A DNA stretch of 42,270 nt from Pedobacter sp. UBA4863 (GCF_002399615.1 NZ_DHDZ01000028.1:1-42270); one strand, 5' to 3'. Shown: positions 30,123 to 38,494, numbered from the stretch's first letter. Translations and numbers: made by a program. The notes: a model not told the origin generated them from the sequence alone.

Positions 30123-32030
30123 TTACTTTTTATCGTCGTCTTTTACTTCTTCATAATCAACATCAGTTACGGTATCGCCACCTTGTTGTGGTTCTGCTTG
30201 TGCAGCATCTCCTTGTGGCTGTCCGTCCTGACCTGCTTTGTACATCTCTTCAGAGGCAGCATTCCAAGCATTTTGCAACTCAGTTTGTGCAGCTTCAATA
30301 TCAGCGAAGTTACGAGCAGCGTGTGCATCTTTCAGTTTTTTCAAACCATCTTCAATTGGAGCTTTTTTATCGGCAGATAATTTATCGCCAAACTCTTTCA
30401 ATTGTTTCTCGGTCGAGAAAATTAAGGCATCAGCACTGTTAATTTTATCAGCTTCTTCTTTTGCTTTAGCATCAGCTTCTGCGTTAGCTTCAGCTTCTTG
30501 CTTCATTTTTTGAATTTCAGCATCAGTTAAACCAGACGAAGCCTCGATACGAATTTTTTGCTCTTTACCAGTAGCTTTATCTTTAGCGCTTACATTTAAA
30601 ATACCGTTCGCATCAATATCAAAAGCAACTTCAATTTGAGGCACACCACGTGGCGCTGGCGGAATTCCGTCTAACATGAAACGGCCAATTGTACGGTTTT
30701 GATTAGCCATTGGACGCTCACCTTGTAAGATGTGGATTTCTACTGATGGTTGGTTATCTGCCGCAGTAGAGAAAGTTTCTGTTTTCTTAGAAGGAATGGT
30801 TGTGTTAGCCTCAATTAATTTAGTCATTACACCGCCCATAGTTTCGATACCTAAAGAAAGTGGCGTAACATCTAACAATAATACATCTTTAACTTCACCA
30901 GTTAATACACCACCTTGAATAGCAGCACCAATTGCCACCACCTCATCAGGGTTTACACCTTTAGAAGGCTCTTTTCCAAAGAAAGCTTTAACCGCATCCT
31001 GAATAGCAGGAATACGAGTAGAACCACCTACCAAGATAATTTCATCAATATCGCCAACAGATAAACCAGCGTTTTTCAAAGCAGATTTACAAGGATCGAT
31101 AGTACGTTTAATCAAGTCAGCAGCTAGTTGCTCAAATTTTGCACGGCTTAAAGTACGTACCAAGTGTTTAGGACCGCTAGCATCGGCAGTGATGTAAGGC
31201 AAGTTAATTTCGGTAGAAGTAGTGCTAGAAAGCTCAATTTTAGCTTTTTCAGCAGCTTCTTTTAAACGTTGTAACGCCATTGGATCTTTGTGCAAGTCCA
31301 TACCGTTTTCTGCTTTAAACTCTTCTGCCAACCACTCAATTAATACGTGGTCAAAGTCATCACCGCCCAAGTGCGTATCACCGTCAGTAGCTTTTACTTC
31401 AAAAACACCATCACCTAATTCTAATACAGAAACGTCATGCGTACCACCACCACAGTCAAACACCACAATTTTCATGTCTTTGTGTGCTTTATCTAAACCA
31501 TAAGCTAAAGCAGCGGCAGTAGGCTCGTTAATGATACGTTTCACTGTTAAACCTGCAATTTCACCGGCCTCTTTTGTAGCTTGACGTTGCGCATCGTTAA
31601 AGTAAGCAGGCACCGTAATTACGGCTTCTGTAACTTCTTGACCTAAGAAATCTTCAGCAGTTTTTTTCATTTTCTGTAAAACCATTGCCGAAATTTCTTG
31701 TGGCGTATATTTTCTATCGTCAATTTCTACACGTGGCGTGTTGTTATCGCCTTTTACCACTTTATAAGGTACGCGTCCAATTTCTTTATCAACCTCACCG
31801 AAACTGCTACCCATAAAGCGTTTAATAGAGTAGATTGTTTTTGTTGGGTTTGTGATTGCCTGACGTTTTGCAGGCTCGCCCACTTTGCGCTCACCGTTTT
31901 CCGTAAAAGCAACAATAGATGGCGTAGTACGTTTACCTTCCGCGTTTGCAATAACAACAGGCTCGTTACCCTCCATTACCGAAACACAAGAGTTCGTAGT
32001 TCCTAAGTCTATACCAATTATTTTTCCCAT
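30123..32030 (-). CDS. dnaK: Molecular chaperone DnaK (Hsp70)
   Basis: 635 residues, full length. ATPase domain 1-385 with GIDLGTTNSCVSV, VPAYFNDAQRQATKEAG and IVFDCGGGTHDVSVLELG; a conserved linker DVLLLDVTPLSLGIETMGG; a substrate-binding domain to about 505; a helical lid and an acidic tail ending EEVKDDDKK. Folds proteins with DnaJ and GrpE, neither of which is in the window. The signature phosphate-binding loop has DCGGGTHD, where DLGGGTFD is the most common form. Transcribed alone; flanked by inverted dispersed repeats. No CIRCE element upstream; a CTGnCAnnnTGnCAG palindrome lies at 32158. Confidence 0.98.
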   Translation of the reverse strand: MGKIIGIDLGTTNSCVSVMEGNEPVVIANAEGKRTTPSIVAFTENGERKVGEPAKRQAITNPTKTIYSIKRFMGSSFGEVDKEIGRVPYKVVKGDNNTPRVEIDDRKYTPQEISAMVLQKMKKTAEDFLGQEVTEAVITVPAYFNDAQRQATKEAGEIAGLTVKRIINEPTAAALAYGLDKAHKDMKIVVFDCGGGTHDVSVLELGDGVFEVKATDGDTHLGGDDFDHVLIEWLAEEFKAENGMDLHKDPMALQRLKEAAEKAKIELSSTTSTEINLPYITADASGPKHLVRTLSRAKFEQLAADLIKRTIDPCKSALKNAGLSVGDIDEIILVGGSTRIPAIQDAVKAFFGKEPSKGVNPDEVVAIGAAIQGGVLTGEVKDVLLLDVTPLSLGIETMGGVMTKLIEANTTIPSKKTETFSTAADNQPSVEIHILQGERPMANQNRTIGRFMLDGIPPAPRGVPQIEVAFDIDANGILNVSAKDKATGKEQKIRIEASSGLTDAEIQKMKQEAEANAEADAKAKEEADKINSADALIFSTEKQLKEFGDKLSADKKAPIEDGLKKLKDAHAARNFADIEAAQTELQNAWNAASEEMYKAGQDGQPQGDAAQAEPQQGGDTVTDVDYEEVKDDDKK

Positions 32031-32157
32031 TTTATTATATATTTCTTTTGTTATTTTTTAGTTATATCTGCTATTCAACAAGCCTTATGCCAATAGGCTT
32101 TTGGCAGATTTTAACCTCAAAAAACTGCTAAAATGTGAAGAAAAACCAAGATTACTG

Positions 32158-32172
32158 CTGACAGCTTGGCAG
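32158..32172. promoter_or_regulatory. Palindromic operator candidate upstream of dnaK
   Basis: CTGACAGCTTGGCAG fits the symmetric pattern CTG-n-CA-n3-TG-n-CAG. It is about 128-142 bases upstream of the dnaK start. A role in heat-shock control is inference. Confidence 0.35.
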
Positions 32173-32295
32173 AAATTGAGTTAAAAGTAAAAAGTTTAAA
32201 GTCTAAAAATGAGTGGAAAATGATTGCCAGTATTTCATCGCTAAGCTAGCCCTGCTGTTCGCTCCTATCTTTTTGTTCGATACCTACTCACTTTC

Positions 32296-32350
32296 GCGTC
32301 ATTGCGAGAAGGCACGACAGCCTGCTCCGACCATTCGGAGAAGCAATCTT
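32296..32350 (+). repeat. Dispersed repeat, copy B
   Basis: Starts CGTCATTGCGAGAAGGCACG and contains the 33 bases (32318-32350) that are perfectly inverted at 29963-29995. The inner hairpin is CTCCG-N6-CGGAG. Together with copy A it brackets dnaK and its terminator. Confidence 0.8.
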
Positions 32351-32423
32351 TCTCGAACAACTAACAAAAAGTATAACCGCTACCATCAGGTTTAATTAAC
32401 AAAAATCACTGCCTTTTAACGCC

Positions 32424-33626
32424 TTATAGGCCTAGCAACCTTTCCAAATGATGGTAACCAATACCAAAATAAGTCTTGGTATCTTTTATCTTCTGTAAAA
32501 TATCAGCTTTAGTCTTTGGGCTTTGGTCTTTAGTCTTTACTCCTTGCTCCTTATTCCTAATTCCTACCACCAAAACATTCTTAGGCGTGTGCATATCAGA
32601 TACAAACTCAAAAACCTTTGTTTTATAGCCAAAGTATTCCAAAATTAAAGCACGCAGACCATCCGTTACCATTTCTGCCTGTCTTTCTAAGAATATACCA
32701 TGTTTGGTTAAAAAGTTTAGCTCATTCTTCGCTTTGCCTTTTTCTATCTCCCTACGAATTTGCTTATGGCAGCAGGGCGCAACAACAATCAGTTCCGCAT
32801 TCGCTTTTATGCCTTTGTAAATTGCATCGTCCGTAGCCGTGTCGCAAGCATGTAGGGCAATTAGTAAATTAATTTTATCGCTATGGTAACTTTCAATAGT
32901 TCCCTCCACAAAAGAAAGCTGGTCGAACTTAGCCTTAGCGGCAATAGCGTTACATAAATCAACCAAATCTTTTCTAAACTCTACACCCACTACATTTGCT
33001 TTCTGCTGATGATTCAGCAGATAATCGTACAAAGCGAAAGTCAAATATCCTTTACCAGAACCCATATCTACTACAGTATTAATCGTACCAACCTGAAACT
33101 CCTTTATTAACGAGCTTAAGATCTCAATATACTGATTGATCTGCTTGTACTTATCCTGGGCATTTTTAAAAACTGCACCATCTTCTCCTGTCAAACCCAA
33201 TTCTTGCAAGTAAATATTGTCTTTTGCCAAAATCAAACGTTTTTTCTCTTTGTTATGGCTTAAACTCGCTTCTTTTTTTTCCGCCAGTAATTTAGTTCGC
33301 ACCCTAAATACGCCTTTAGCATTCTTCTCTAAAATATGCTCTTGTGTAGTAGTAAACAAAGTAGCGATATGAAATCCGTTAGCTAAATAATCTTCAATTA
33401 GTTTAATTCCCTCTTGTTCTGTAGAATTTTTAAAAATATCTCTTGTTTGATAGCGAAAGTTAAAGGCCAACATTTTTTTATTCTTAATTACTACCGGCCT
33501 TACATATAGCTGTTTCAAGGGCTCGTCACTGCCTTTGTAATTGCCCAATGCCAACTTTACAAAAGTTGCGTTTTTTAAGCTTTCCTCTAGCTGTGCTAAA
33601 AATAAGATGTCGCTCTGTTTGTTCAT
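32424..33626 (-). CDS. Class I SAM-dependent methyltransferase, METTL25/Methyltransf_32-like
   Basis: 400 residues. The SAM-binding motif is VVDMGSGKGYLTFALYDYL (about 190-210), followed by VVGVEFRKDLVDLCN, LIALHACDTATDDAIYKG and VVAPCCHKQIRRE, the latter two typical of the METTL25-like family. The N-terminal 150 residues are a separate alpha/beta region of unknown role. The substrate, perhaps an RNA, cannot be read from the sequence. The last 35 residues include KEQGVKTKDQSPKTK, encoded by the same AAAGAC-type repeat found in dnaX and in intergenic regions, probably an in-frame repeat insertion. Divergent from pepE. Confidence 0.88.
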   Translation of the reverse strand: MNKQSDILFLAQLEESLKNATFVKLALGNYKGSDEPLKQLYVRPVVIKNKKMLAFNFRYQTRDIFKNSTEQEGIKLIEDYLANGFHIATLFTTTQEHILEKNAKGVFRVRTKLLAEKKEASLSHNKEKKRLILAKDNIYLQELGLTGEDGAVFKNAQDKYKQINQYIEILSSLIKEFQVGTINTVVDMGSGKGYLTFALYDYLLNHQQKANVVGVEFRKDLVDLCNAIAAKAKFDQLSFVEGTIESYHSDKINLLIALHACDTATDDAIYKGIKANAELIVVAPCCHKQIRREIEKGKAKNELNFLTKHGIFLERQAEMVTDGLRALILEYFGYKTKVFEFVSDMHTPKNVLVVGIRNKEQGVKTKDQSPKTKADILQKIKDTKTYFGIGYHHLERLLGL

Positions 33627-33685
33627 GGTGATACTAAATTATAAGAAGCAAAAATAATACACTAAAACTTAATAATAACCGAATA

Positions 33686-33719
33686 TTGGTCATTTCTTGT
33701 CCAACACCTCCTATCTTTG
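33686..33719 (+). promoter_or_regulatory. Promoter of pepE-GNAT operon
   Basis: TATCTTTG at 33712-33719 matches the -7 consensus; TTG at 33686-33688 is a plausible -33 element with a 23-base spacer. The start codon is 25 bases further on. Confidence 0.6.
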
Positions 33720-33744
33720 AACATTTTACAAATCAATCTGGTTT

Positions 33745-34440
33745 ATGAACATCATACTAGCATCCACATCTACCCTATTTGGGGAACAATATCTTGCCTA
33801 TCTTAAATCCGAAATCATCACTTTATTTAAAGGAGTAGATGAAATTATTTTTATTCCTTTTGCTAGGCCAGGAGGAATATCTCATAACGAGTACACACAA
33901 AAAGCTGCCGAGTTTTTCGCTGAGATAGGTATTAGCGTAAAAGGATTGCATGAATTTGAAGACCAAACCGGGGCGCTAAACAATGCTAAAGGATATTTTA
34001 CTGGCGGTGGCAACACTTTCTTATTGGTAAAAATACTGCACGAACTAGGCTTGATGAACATTCTCAAAGAAAACGTAGAAAAAGGCAAACCTTATTTAGG
34101 TTGTAGTGCAGGCAGCAACATTGGGGGCATTAACATGAAAACTACTAATGATATGCCTATCGTTTATCCACCAAGTTTCGATTGTATGGGCTTGGTACCT
34201 TTCAATATCAACCCGCATTACTTAGATCCGCAAACAGAGCTTAAACACAATGGCGAAACCCGAGAAACTAGAATTTTAGAATTTCTAACGCAAAACAACC
34301 TTAAAGTAATTGGTTTGAGAGAAGGCAATTGGATTAGAGTAATGAACCATAAAATTACTGTAGAAGGCACCCAACTAACCAGAATATTTGAACAAGGCAA
34401 AGCACCTTACGAAATCACTGCTGGTACAATCTTATTTTAA
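33745..34440 (+). CDS. pepE: Dipeptidase E (alpha-aspartyl dipeptidase), peptidase S51
   Basis: 231 residues, matching the family length of about 229. Cytoplasmic serine peptidase hydrolysing Asp-X dipeptides. The nucleophile is S121 in YLGCSAGSN and the catalytic histidine is H158 in NINPHYLD. The surrounding segments FTGGGNTFLLVK, MKTTNDMPIVYPPSFDCMGL and HNGETRETRILEFL closely follow enterobacterial PepE. It is the second S51-family gene in the window, clearly a different branch from the tandem cyanophycinase-like protein. Followed 11 bases later by a GNAT gene, probably one transcript ending at 35049. Confidence 0.95.
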   Translation: MNIILASTSTLFGEQYLAYLKSEIITLFKGVDEIIFIPFARPGGISHNEYTQKAAEFFAEIGISVKGLHEFEDQTGALNNAKGYFTGGGNTFLLVKILHELGLMNILKENVEKGKPYLGCSAGSNIGGINMKTTNDMPIVYPPSFDCMGLVPFNINPHYLDPQTELKHNGETRETRILEFLTQNNLKVIGLREGNWIRVMNHKITVEGTQLTRIFEQGKAPYEITAGTILF

Positions 34441-34451
34441 CTTACCCTAAA

Positions 34452-35009
34452 ATGATTATTAGAAGAGCAAAAGCCGAAGAAGCTACAACTATAGCCAATT
34501 ACATTTTTTTGGCCATGGAAGAAATTACCTACCAGTTTATTGGCGAAAATTCTAAAGAAAAAGCATTGCACTTTCTTAGCAGTTTAATAGCAGCGCCTAA
34601 CAATCAATATTCTTACCAAAACTGTTGGGTGGTAGAAATTGAAAATGAACTTGTTGCCGCCGCCTTAGTTTACAATGGAGGCAAATTAGCCGAATTACGC
34701 GAACCCGTTGCCCAAAAGATAAAAACCTTATTTAACAGATCGTTTACCCCCGAAGACGAAACCCAAGCAGGAGAATACTACATTGATTGTGTGGGCGTAA
34801 ACCCAAACCAGCAGGGCAAAGGTATCGGTTCAAAAATATTTCATTTCTTAATTAACGAATATGTTAAGCACCGGAAAGAAACATTGGGCCTGCTAGTAGA
34901 TCAAGAAAACCCCAAAGCTAAAAGACTTTATCTAAAATTAGGATTTGAACCAGTTGGCGAAAAAACATTGGTGGGCAAAAAGCTAGAACACCTACAAATC
35001 AAAAAGTAA
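34452..35009 (+). CDS. GNAT family N-acetyltransferase
   Basis: 185 residues starting MIIRRAKAEEATTIANYIF. The acetyl-CoA motif A is YIDCVGVNPNQQGKGIGSKIF, with the pyrophosphate loop QQGKGIG; motif B follows in GLLVDQENPKAKRLYLKLGFEPVGE. A full-length, single-domain acetyltransferase with unknown substrate. Eleven bases after pepE, likely co-transcribed, sharing the bidirectional terminator with rplQ. Confidence 0.92.
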   Translation: MIIRRAKAEEATTIANYIFLAMEEITYQFIGENSKEKALHFLSSLIAAPNNQYSYQNCWVVEIENELVAAALVYNGGKLAELREPVAQKIKTLFNRSFTPEDETQAGEYYIDCVGVNPNQQGKGIGSKIFHFLINEYVKHRKETLGLLVDQENPKAKRLYLKLGFEPVGEKTLVGKKLEHLQIKK

Positions 35010-35015
35010 CACCAA

Positions 35016-35049
35016 CAAAAAACCCTTTAGGGCTTTCCTAAAGGGTTTT
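35016..35049. terminator. Bidirectional intrinsic terminator between the GNAT gene and rplQ
   Basis: AAAACCCTTTAGG (35019-35031), loop GCTTT, and CCTAAAGGGTTTT (35037-35049): a perfect 13-bp stem with T runs on both strands. It ends the pepE-GNAT transcript on the plus strand and the alpha operon on the minus strand. Confidence 0.95.
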
Positions 35050-35070
35050 AAGCATAATAAGTTAGACAGA

Positions 35071-35625
35071 TTACGCTTTTTGCTCTTCTGCATCGTCAGC
35101 AGCTGGTGCTTCAGGAGCTGCTTCTTCAGCAACTTCTTCTTTGGCCTCAACAACTGGAGCTGCCTCTTCTTTCACTTCTGTAGCAGGAGCATCAGCTTTT
35201 TTAGCTTTTGATCTACCTCTACGAGTAGTTTTCTTTTCAGCAGCTGCTGCATCTTTTCCGTACACCTCGTTATAATCTACCAATTCGATTAAAGCCATTT
35301 CTGCATTATCACCCAAACGGTTGTTTAATTTGATAATACGAGTATAACCACCTGGACGGTTAGCTACTTTAGCAGCAACATCACGGAACAACTCTGTTAC
35401 TACCTCTTTGTCTTGCAAGTAAGCAAATACTGTACGACGTGAGTGAGTAGTATCGTTTTTAGATTTAGTGATGATTGGCTCTACATAAACGCGTAAAGCT
35501 TTTGCTTTAGCCAATGTAGTAGTAATTCTTTTGTGCGTAATCAAAGAAGAAGCCATATTAGCCAACATCGCTTTTCTGTGCGAAGTAGTTCTTCCTAAGT
35601 GGTTGTGTTTTTTACCGTGTCTCAT
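35071..35625 (-). CDS. rplQ: 50S ribosomal protein L17 with a long acidic C-terminal tail
   Basis: 184 residues; the L17 core is the first 115-120 (MRHGKKHNHLGRTTSHRKAM, LITHKRITTTLAKAKALR, RPGGYTRIIKLNNRLGDNAEMALIELVD). A tail of about 65 residues follows, first basic (KKTTRRGRSKAKK) then Ala/Glu-rich. Typical bacterial L17 is near 120-130 residues. It binds near the peptide exit tunnel. The tail may be a Bacteroidota feature. Last gene of the alpha operon, before the terminator. Confidence 0.96.
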   Translation of the reverse strand: MRHGKKHNHLGRTTSHRKAMLANMASSLITHKRITTTLAKAKALRVYVEPIITKSKNDTTHSRRTVFAYLQDKEVVTELFRDVAAKVANRPGGYTRIIKLNNRLGDNAEMALIELVDYNEVYGKDAAAAEKKTTRRGRSKAKKADAPATEVKEEAAPVVEAKEEVAEEAAPEAPAADDAEEQKA

Positions 35626-35753
35626 TTTTTTGTTTATAAAGTGTGTACCGTCTCTTTGAACTTAATCTGAGGGAATTACACACAGTGAATTAATTTTAAT
35701 TCTTTAAGTAATACATTATAAGTGATGCGTAATACGTAAAACTTACAACCTTT

Positions 35754-36746
35754 TTACTCTTCGTCTAACTTAAATTTAGAAAGGTTCATTCCAAACGATA
35801 ATTGTTTAGATTTTACCAATTCTTGGATTTCAGTTAATGATTTCTTACCGAAGTTTCTGAATTTTAACATATCAGCTACATCGTAAGAAACTAGATCAGC
35901 CAAAGTACGGATATCAGCCGCTTTTAAGCAGTTCAATGCACGTACAGAAAGATCTAGATCAACCAATTCAGTTTTAAGGATTTTACGCATGTGCAAAATT
36001 TCCTCATCAACCTCTTTAGTTTCTTCTTTAGCTTGAGATTCTAACACTAAGTTCTCATCAGAGAACAACATAAAGTGTTGGATTAAAATCTTAGCTGCTT
36101 CTTTCAAAGCTTCTTCTGGGTGGATAGATCCATCAGTAGAAATATCTAAAACTAATTTCTCGTAATCCGTTTTTTGCTCAACACGATAGTTTTCAATCGT
36201 ATATTTCACATTTTTCATTGGCGTAAAAATCGAATCGATTGCAATTACACCAACTACGCTATCAGAAATTTTGTTCTCTTCTGCAGGTACATAACCACGC
36301 CCTTTGTTTACGGTTAGTTCAACCTCCAAAGTAACTGATTTTTCCATGTTACAAACTACCAACTCTGGGTTTAAAACCTCAAAATTGTTAGAGAATTTAG
36401 TAATATCTCCTGCTAAGAATTGATCTTGACCATTTATGATGATAAAGATTTTTTCAGAATCGCCAGATTCGCCTACTTTCTTAAAACGCACTTGCTTTAA
36501 GTTAAGGATGATTTCTGTTAAATCTTCAACTACACCTTTGATAGTAGAAAACTCATGAGAAACGCCTGAAAAACGAATACTGGTAATAGCAAAGCCTTCT
36601 AAAGAAGAAAGTAAAATTCTTCTTAGGGCATTACCAATGGTTACACCGAAACCGGGCTCTAAAGGACGAAATTCAAATTGACCATCGAAATCCGTTGATT
36701 TCTGCATGATTACCTTATCTGGTTTCTGAAATGCTAAAATTGCCAT
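35754..36746 (-). CDS. rpoA: DNA-directed RNA polymerase subunit alpha
   Basis: 330 residues. N-terminal assembly domain (FRPLEPGFGVTIGNALRRILLSSLEGFAI) and a C-terminal DNA/activator-binding domain after a linker (ELVDLDLSVRALNCLKAADIRTLADL, LKFRNFGKKSLTEIQELV). Complete and normal. Lies between rpsD and rplQ in the alpha operon; a hairpin precedes it at 36793-36817. Confidence 0.98.
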   Translation of the reverse strand: MAILAFQKPDKVIMQKSTDFDGQFEFRPLEPGFGVTIGNALRRILLSSLEGFAITSIRFSGVSHEFSTIKGVVEDLTEIILNLKQVRFKKVGESGDSEKIFIIINGQDQFLAGDITKFSNNFEVLNPELVVCNMEKSVTLEVELTVNKGRGYVPAEENKISDSVVGVIAIDSIFTPMKNVKYTIENYRVEQKTDYEKLVLDISTDGSIHPEEALKEAAKILIQHFMLFSDENLVLESQAKEETKEVDEEILHMRKILKTELVDLDLSVRALNCLKAADIRTLADLVSYDVADMLKFRNFGKKSLTEIQELVKSKQLSFGMNLSKFKLDEE

Positions 36747-36792
36747 TTATTAATGTTTTTAGATCGTTTATTAATGTTGTGTAACATAAAAA

Positions 36793-36817
36793 GGTTAAAG
36801 CCACTAGGGCCTTAACC
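36793..36817 (-). promoter_or_regulatory. Hairpin between rpsD and rpoA
   Basis: On the minus strand GGTTAAGGCC-CTAGT-GGCTTTAACC pairs over ten positions, including one G-U pair that is a mismatch on the other strand. It starts eight bases after the rpsD stop. It could tune rpoA expression; there is no U tract. Confidence 0.55.
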
Positions 36818-36824
36818 GTTATGA

Positions 36825-37433
36825 TTACTTCGAGTATAACTCGACTATAAGGTTTTCCTTAATGTTCTCAGGAATTTCGTCACGATTTGGATATGACAAG
36901 AATTTACCCGATAATTCTTTAGCGTTCCAATCTAACCAAGAAAATTTGTTGATTGTTCTGCCAGCTACTGAGTTTGAAATTGCTTCAAGAGATTTTGATT
37001 TCTCTCTTACCGCAACAACATCACCAGCTCTTAATTGGTACGAAGGAATATTAACTGTTTCGCCGTTTACAGTAATGTGCTTGTGGCTAACTAATTGTCG
37101 AGCACCTGAACGGGTTGGCGCAATACCTAATCTATATACTGTATTATCTAAACGTGCTTCTAGTAATTGCAATAAGTTATCACCAGTAATACCTTGACGT
37201 GAAGAAGCTTTAGTAAACAAGTTACGGAACTGTTTTTCTAACACACCATAAGTGTATTTTACTTTTTGTTTTTCCATTAACTGTACTGCGTACTCAGACT
37301 GCTTTCCTCTTCTTTTAGAAGCGCCGTGTTGGCCTGGAGGATAGTTTTTTCTGTCTAGTACTTTATCAGGGCCAAAAATTGGCTCTCTGAACTTACGGGC
37401 GATTTTGGACTTTGGTCCGGTGTATCTTGCCAT
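36825..37433 (-). CDS. rpsD: 30S ribosomal protein S4
   Basis: 202 residues. MARYTGPKSKIARKFREPIF, then the S4 RNA-binding domain (LEARLDNTVYRLGIAPTRSGARQLVSHKHITVNGETVNIPSYQLRAGDVV), cited here by RLDNTVYRLG and HKHITVNG. No N-terminal zinc-binding cysteines, so it is the zinc-free form. Early assembly protein of the 30S subunit and a known translational repressor of its operon in Escherichia coli. Confidence 0.98.
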   Translation of the reverse strand: MARYTGPKSKIARKFREPIFGPDKVLDRKNYPPGQHGASKRRGKQSEYAVQLMEKQKVKYTYGVLEKQFRNLFTKASSRQGITGDNLLQLLEARLDNTVYRLGIAPTRSGARQLVSHKHITVNGETVNIPSYQLRAGDVVAVREKSKSLEAISNSVAGRTINKFSWLDWNAKELSGKFLSYPNRDEIPENIKENLIVELYSK

Positions 37434-37500
37434 TTTGTTTGTGATTTTAAAGTATCATACAACCTGAAGCTGCAGACTCTTAGCTTTAAAAAATAATTAA

Positions 37501-37890
37501 TTAAACTCTTCTTTTCTTTGGAGGACGACAACCATTGTGTGGAAGTGGAGTGATGTCTTTGATAGACAATACTTCGATACCTGCTACTTGCAAAGTTCTG
37601 ATAGCCGACTCACGACCTGAACCAGGACCTTTAACGAAAACATCTACTTTACGTAAACCTAAATCGAAAGCAACTTTACCACAGTCTGATGCAGCTTGAC
37701 CTGCAGCATAAGGCGTGTTCTTTTTAGAACCTTTGAAACCCATTTTACCAGCAGAAGACCATGAAATGGTTTGTCCGTTAGTGTTTGTTAAGGTAACAAT
37801 GATGTTGTTGAACGTAGCATTGATGTGAGCTTGGCCTACTGGCTCAATCACAACAAGACGTTTTTTGGTAACTTTTTTACTTTTAGCCAT
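37501..37890 (-). CDS. rpsK: 30S ribosomal protein S11
   Basis: 129 residues. The segments GQAHINATFNNIIVTLTN, GMGFKGSKK-like KMGFKGSKKNTPYAAG and the C-terminal LPHNGCRPPKKRRV are typical S11. Forms part of the 30S platform. Separated from rpsM by an unusually long 153-base spacer with a repeat-like insert. Confidence 0.98.
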   Translation of the reverse strand: MAKSKKVTKKRLVVIEPVGQAHINATFNNIIVTLTNTNGQTISWSSAGKMGFKGSKKNTPYAAGQAASDCGKVAFDLGLRKVDVFVKGPGSGRESAIRTLQVAGIEVLSIKDITPLPHNGCRPPKKRRV

Positions 37891-37915
37891 TTTTTCTTTT
37901 AGATTTTTTAGATGT

Positions 37916-38029
37916 GAGAATTGAGATAAGAGACCTTCCCCTTCCCGGCACTCTACATCTATTTTTTATCTTCTATTCCAGATTTGAGAAGATCTACAAG
38001 AAGTTCTCACTTCTCATATCTCAGTTCTC
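37916..38029. repeat. Repeat-like insert with 18-base inverted arms between rpsM and rpsK
   Basis: GAGAATTGAGATAAGAGA (37916-37933) and TCTCATATCTCAGTTCTC (38012-38029) are inverted copies with 16 of 18 matches. The right half is itself built of short GAGAA/TGAGATATGAG-like units. The spacer is 153 bases in an operon where most spacers are under 80. Confidence 0.6.
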
Positions 38030-38043
38030 ATATCTATCATTTA

Positions 38044-38421
38044 TTATTTAGATGCTTTTTTCTTGTTAGCAACTGTTTTTCTCTTTCCTTTACGAGTACG
38101 AGAGTTGTTTTTAGTACGTTGACCACGAACAGGTAAACCTTTTCTGTGACGTAGGCCTCTGTAGCAACCAATATCCATTAAACGTTTAATGTTTAATTGA
38201 ACCTCAGAACGTAAAGCGCCTTCTACTTTAATCTCGTCGTTAATCATTGTACGGATAGCCGATAACTCATCATCAGACCAATCTTGCACTTTTTTGTTAA
38301 GATCGATACCTGCAGTATTTAAAATACGTTGTGCAGTGGTTTTACCTATTCCGTAGATATAAGTCAGACCAATCTCTCCTCTTTTGTTTCTTGGTAAATC
38401 AACACCTGAAATCCTTGCCAT
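38044..38421 (-). CDS. rpsM: 30S ribosomal protein S13
   Basis: 125 residues. MARISGVDLPRNKRGEIGLTYIYGIG, RLMDIGCYRGLRHRKGLPVRGQRTKNNSRTRKGKRK are S13 hallmarks, for instance GCYRGLRHRKGLPVRGQRT. It contacts tRNA and the S19 protein in the 30S head. First gene of the alpha part of the cluster; a GC-rich hairpin lies 20 bases before its start. Confidence 0.98.
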   Translation of the reverse strand: MARISGVDLPRNKRGEIGLTYIYGIGKTTAQRILNTAGIDLNKKVQDWSDDELSAIRTMINDEIKVEGALRSEVQLNIKRLMDIGCYRGLRHRKGLPVRGQRTKNNSRTRKGKRKTVANKKKASK

Positions 38422-38441
38422 TTTTCTATTTGTTTTTTAAT

Positions 38442-38482
38442 GAACGACCGAACGGCGGGCCACCGTTGTGCGGAACTCGTTC
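38442..38482 (-). promoter_or_regulatory. GC-rich hairpin in the rpsM leader
   Basis: Nested pairings GAACGA (38442-38447) / TCGTTC (38477-38482), CCG (38448-38450) / CGG (38471-38473) and ACGG (38452-38455) / CCGT (38463-38466) make a compact structure 20 bases upstream of rpsM and 12 bases after rpmJ. Its position matches the S4 regulatory site of enterobacteria, but the structure is not recognisably the same. Confidence 0.5.
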
Positions 38483-38494
38483 CAATGTTTTTAA

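Larger units (their letters stand above)
32031..32423. other. Intergenic region upstream of dnaK, mosaic of repeats
   Basis: 393 bases, no gene. Contains a hairpin TGCCAA (32088-32093) / TTGGCA (32101-32106), an operator-like palindrome at 32158, a polypurine stretch near 32175-32215 of the AAAGTCTAAA type also seen in other repeats, a CCTGCTGTTCGCTCCTATC segment resembling the repeat near 12604, and dispersed repeat copy B. Confidence 0.6.

Noticed and set aside
30183..32006. Several plus-strand reading frames of 60-100 codons opposite dnaK
   Set aside because: They are antisense to a highly conserved gene and have unnatural Ser/Cys-rich compositions; codon bias of dnaK explains them.
32031..32423. 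CIRCE heat-shock element upstream of dnaK
   Set aside because: No TTAGCACTC-N9-GAGTGCTAA or close variant is present.
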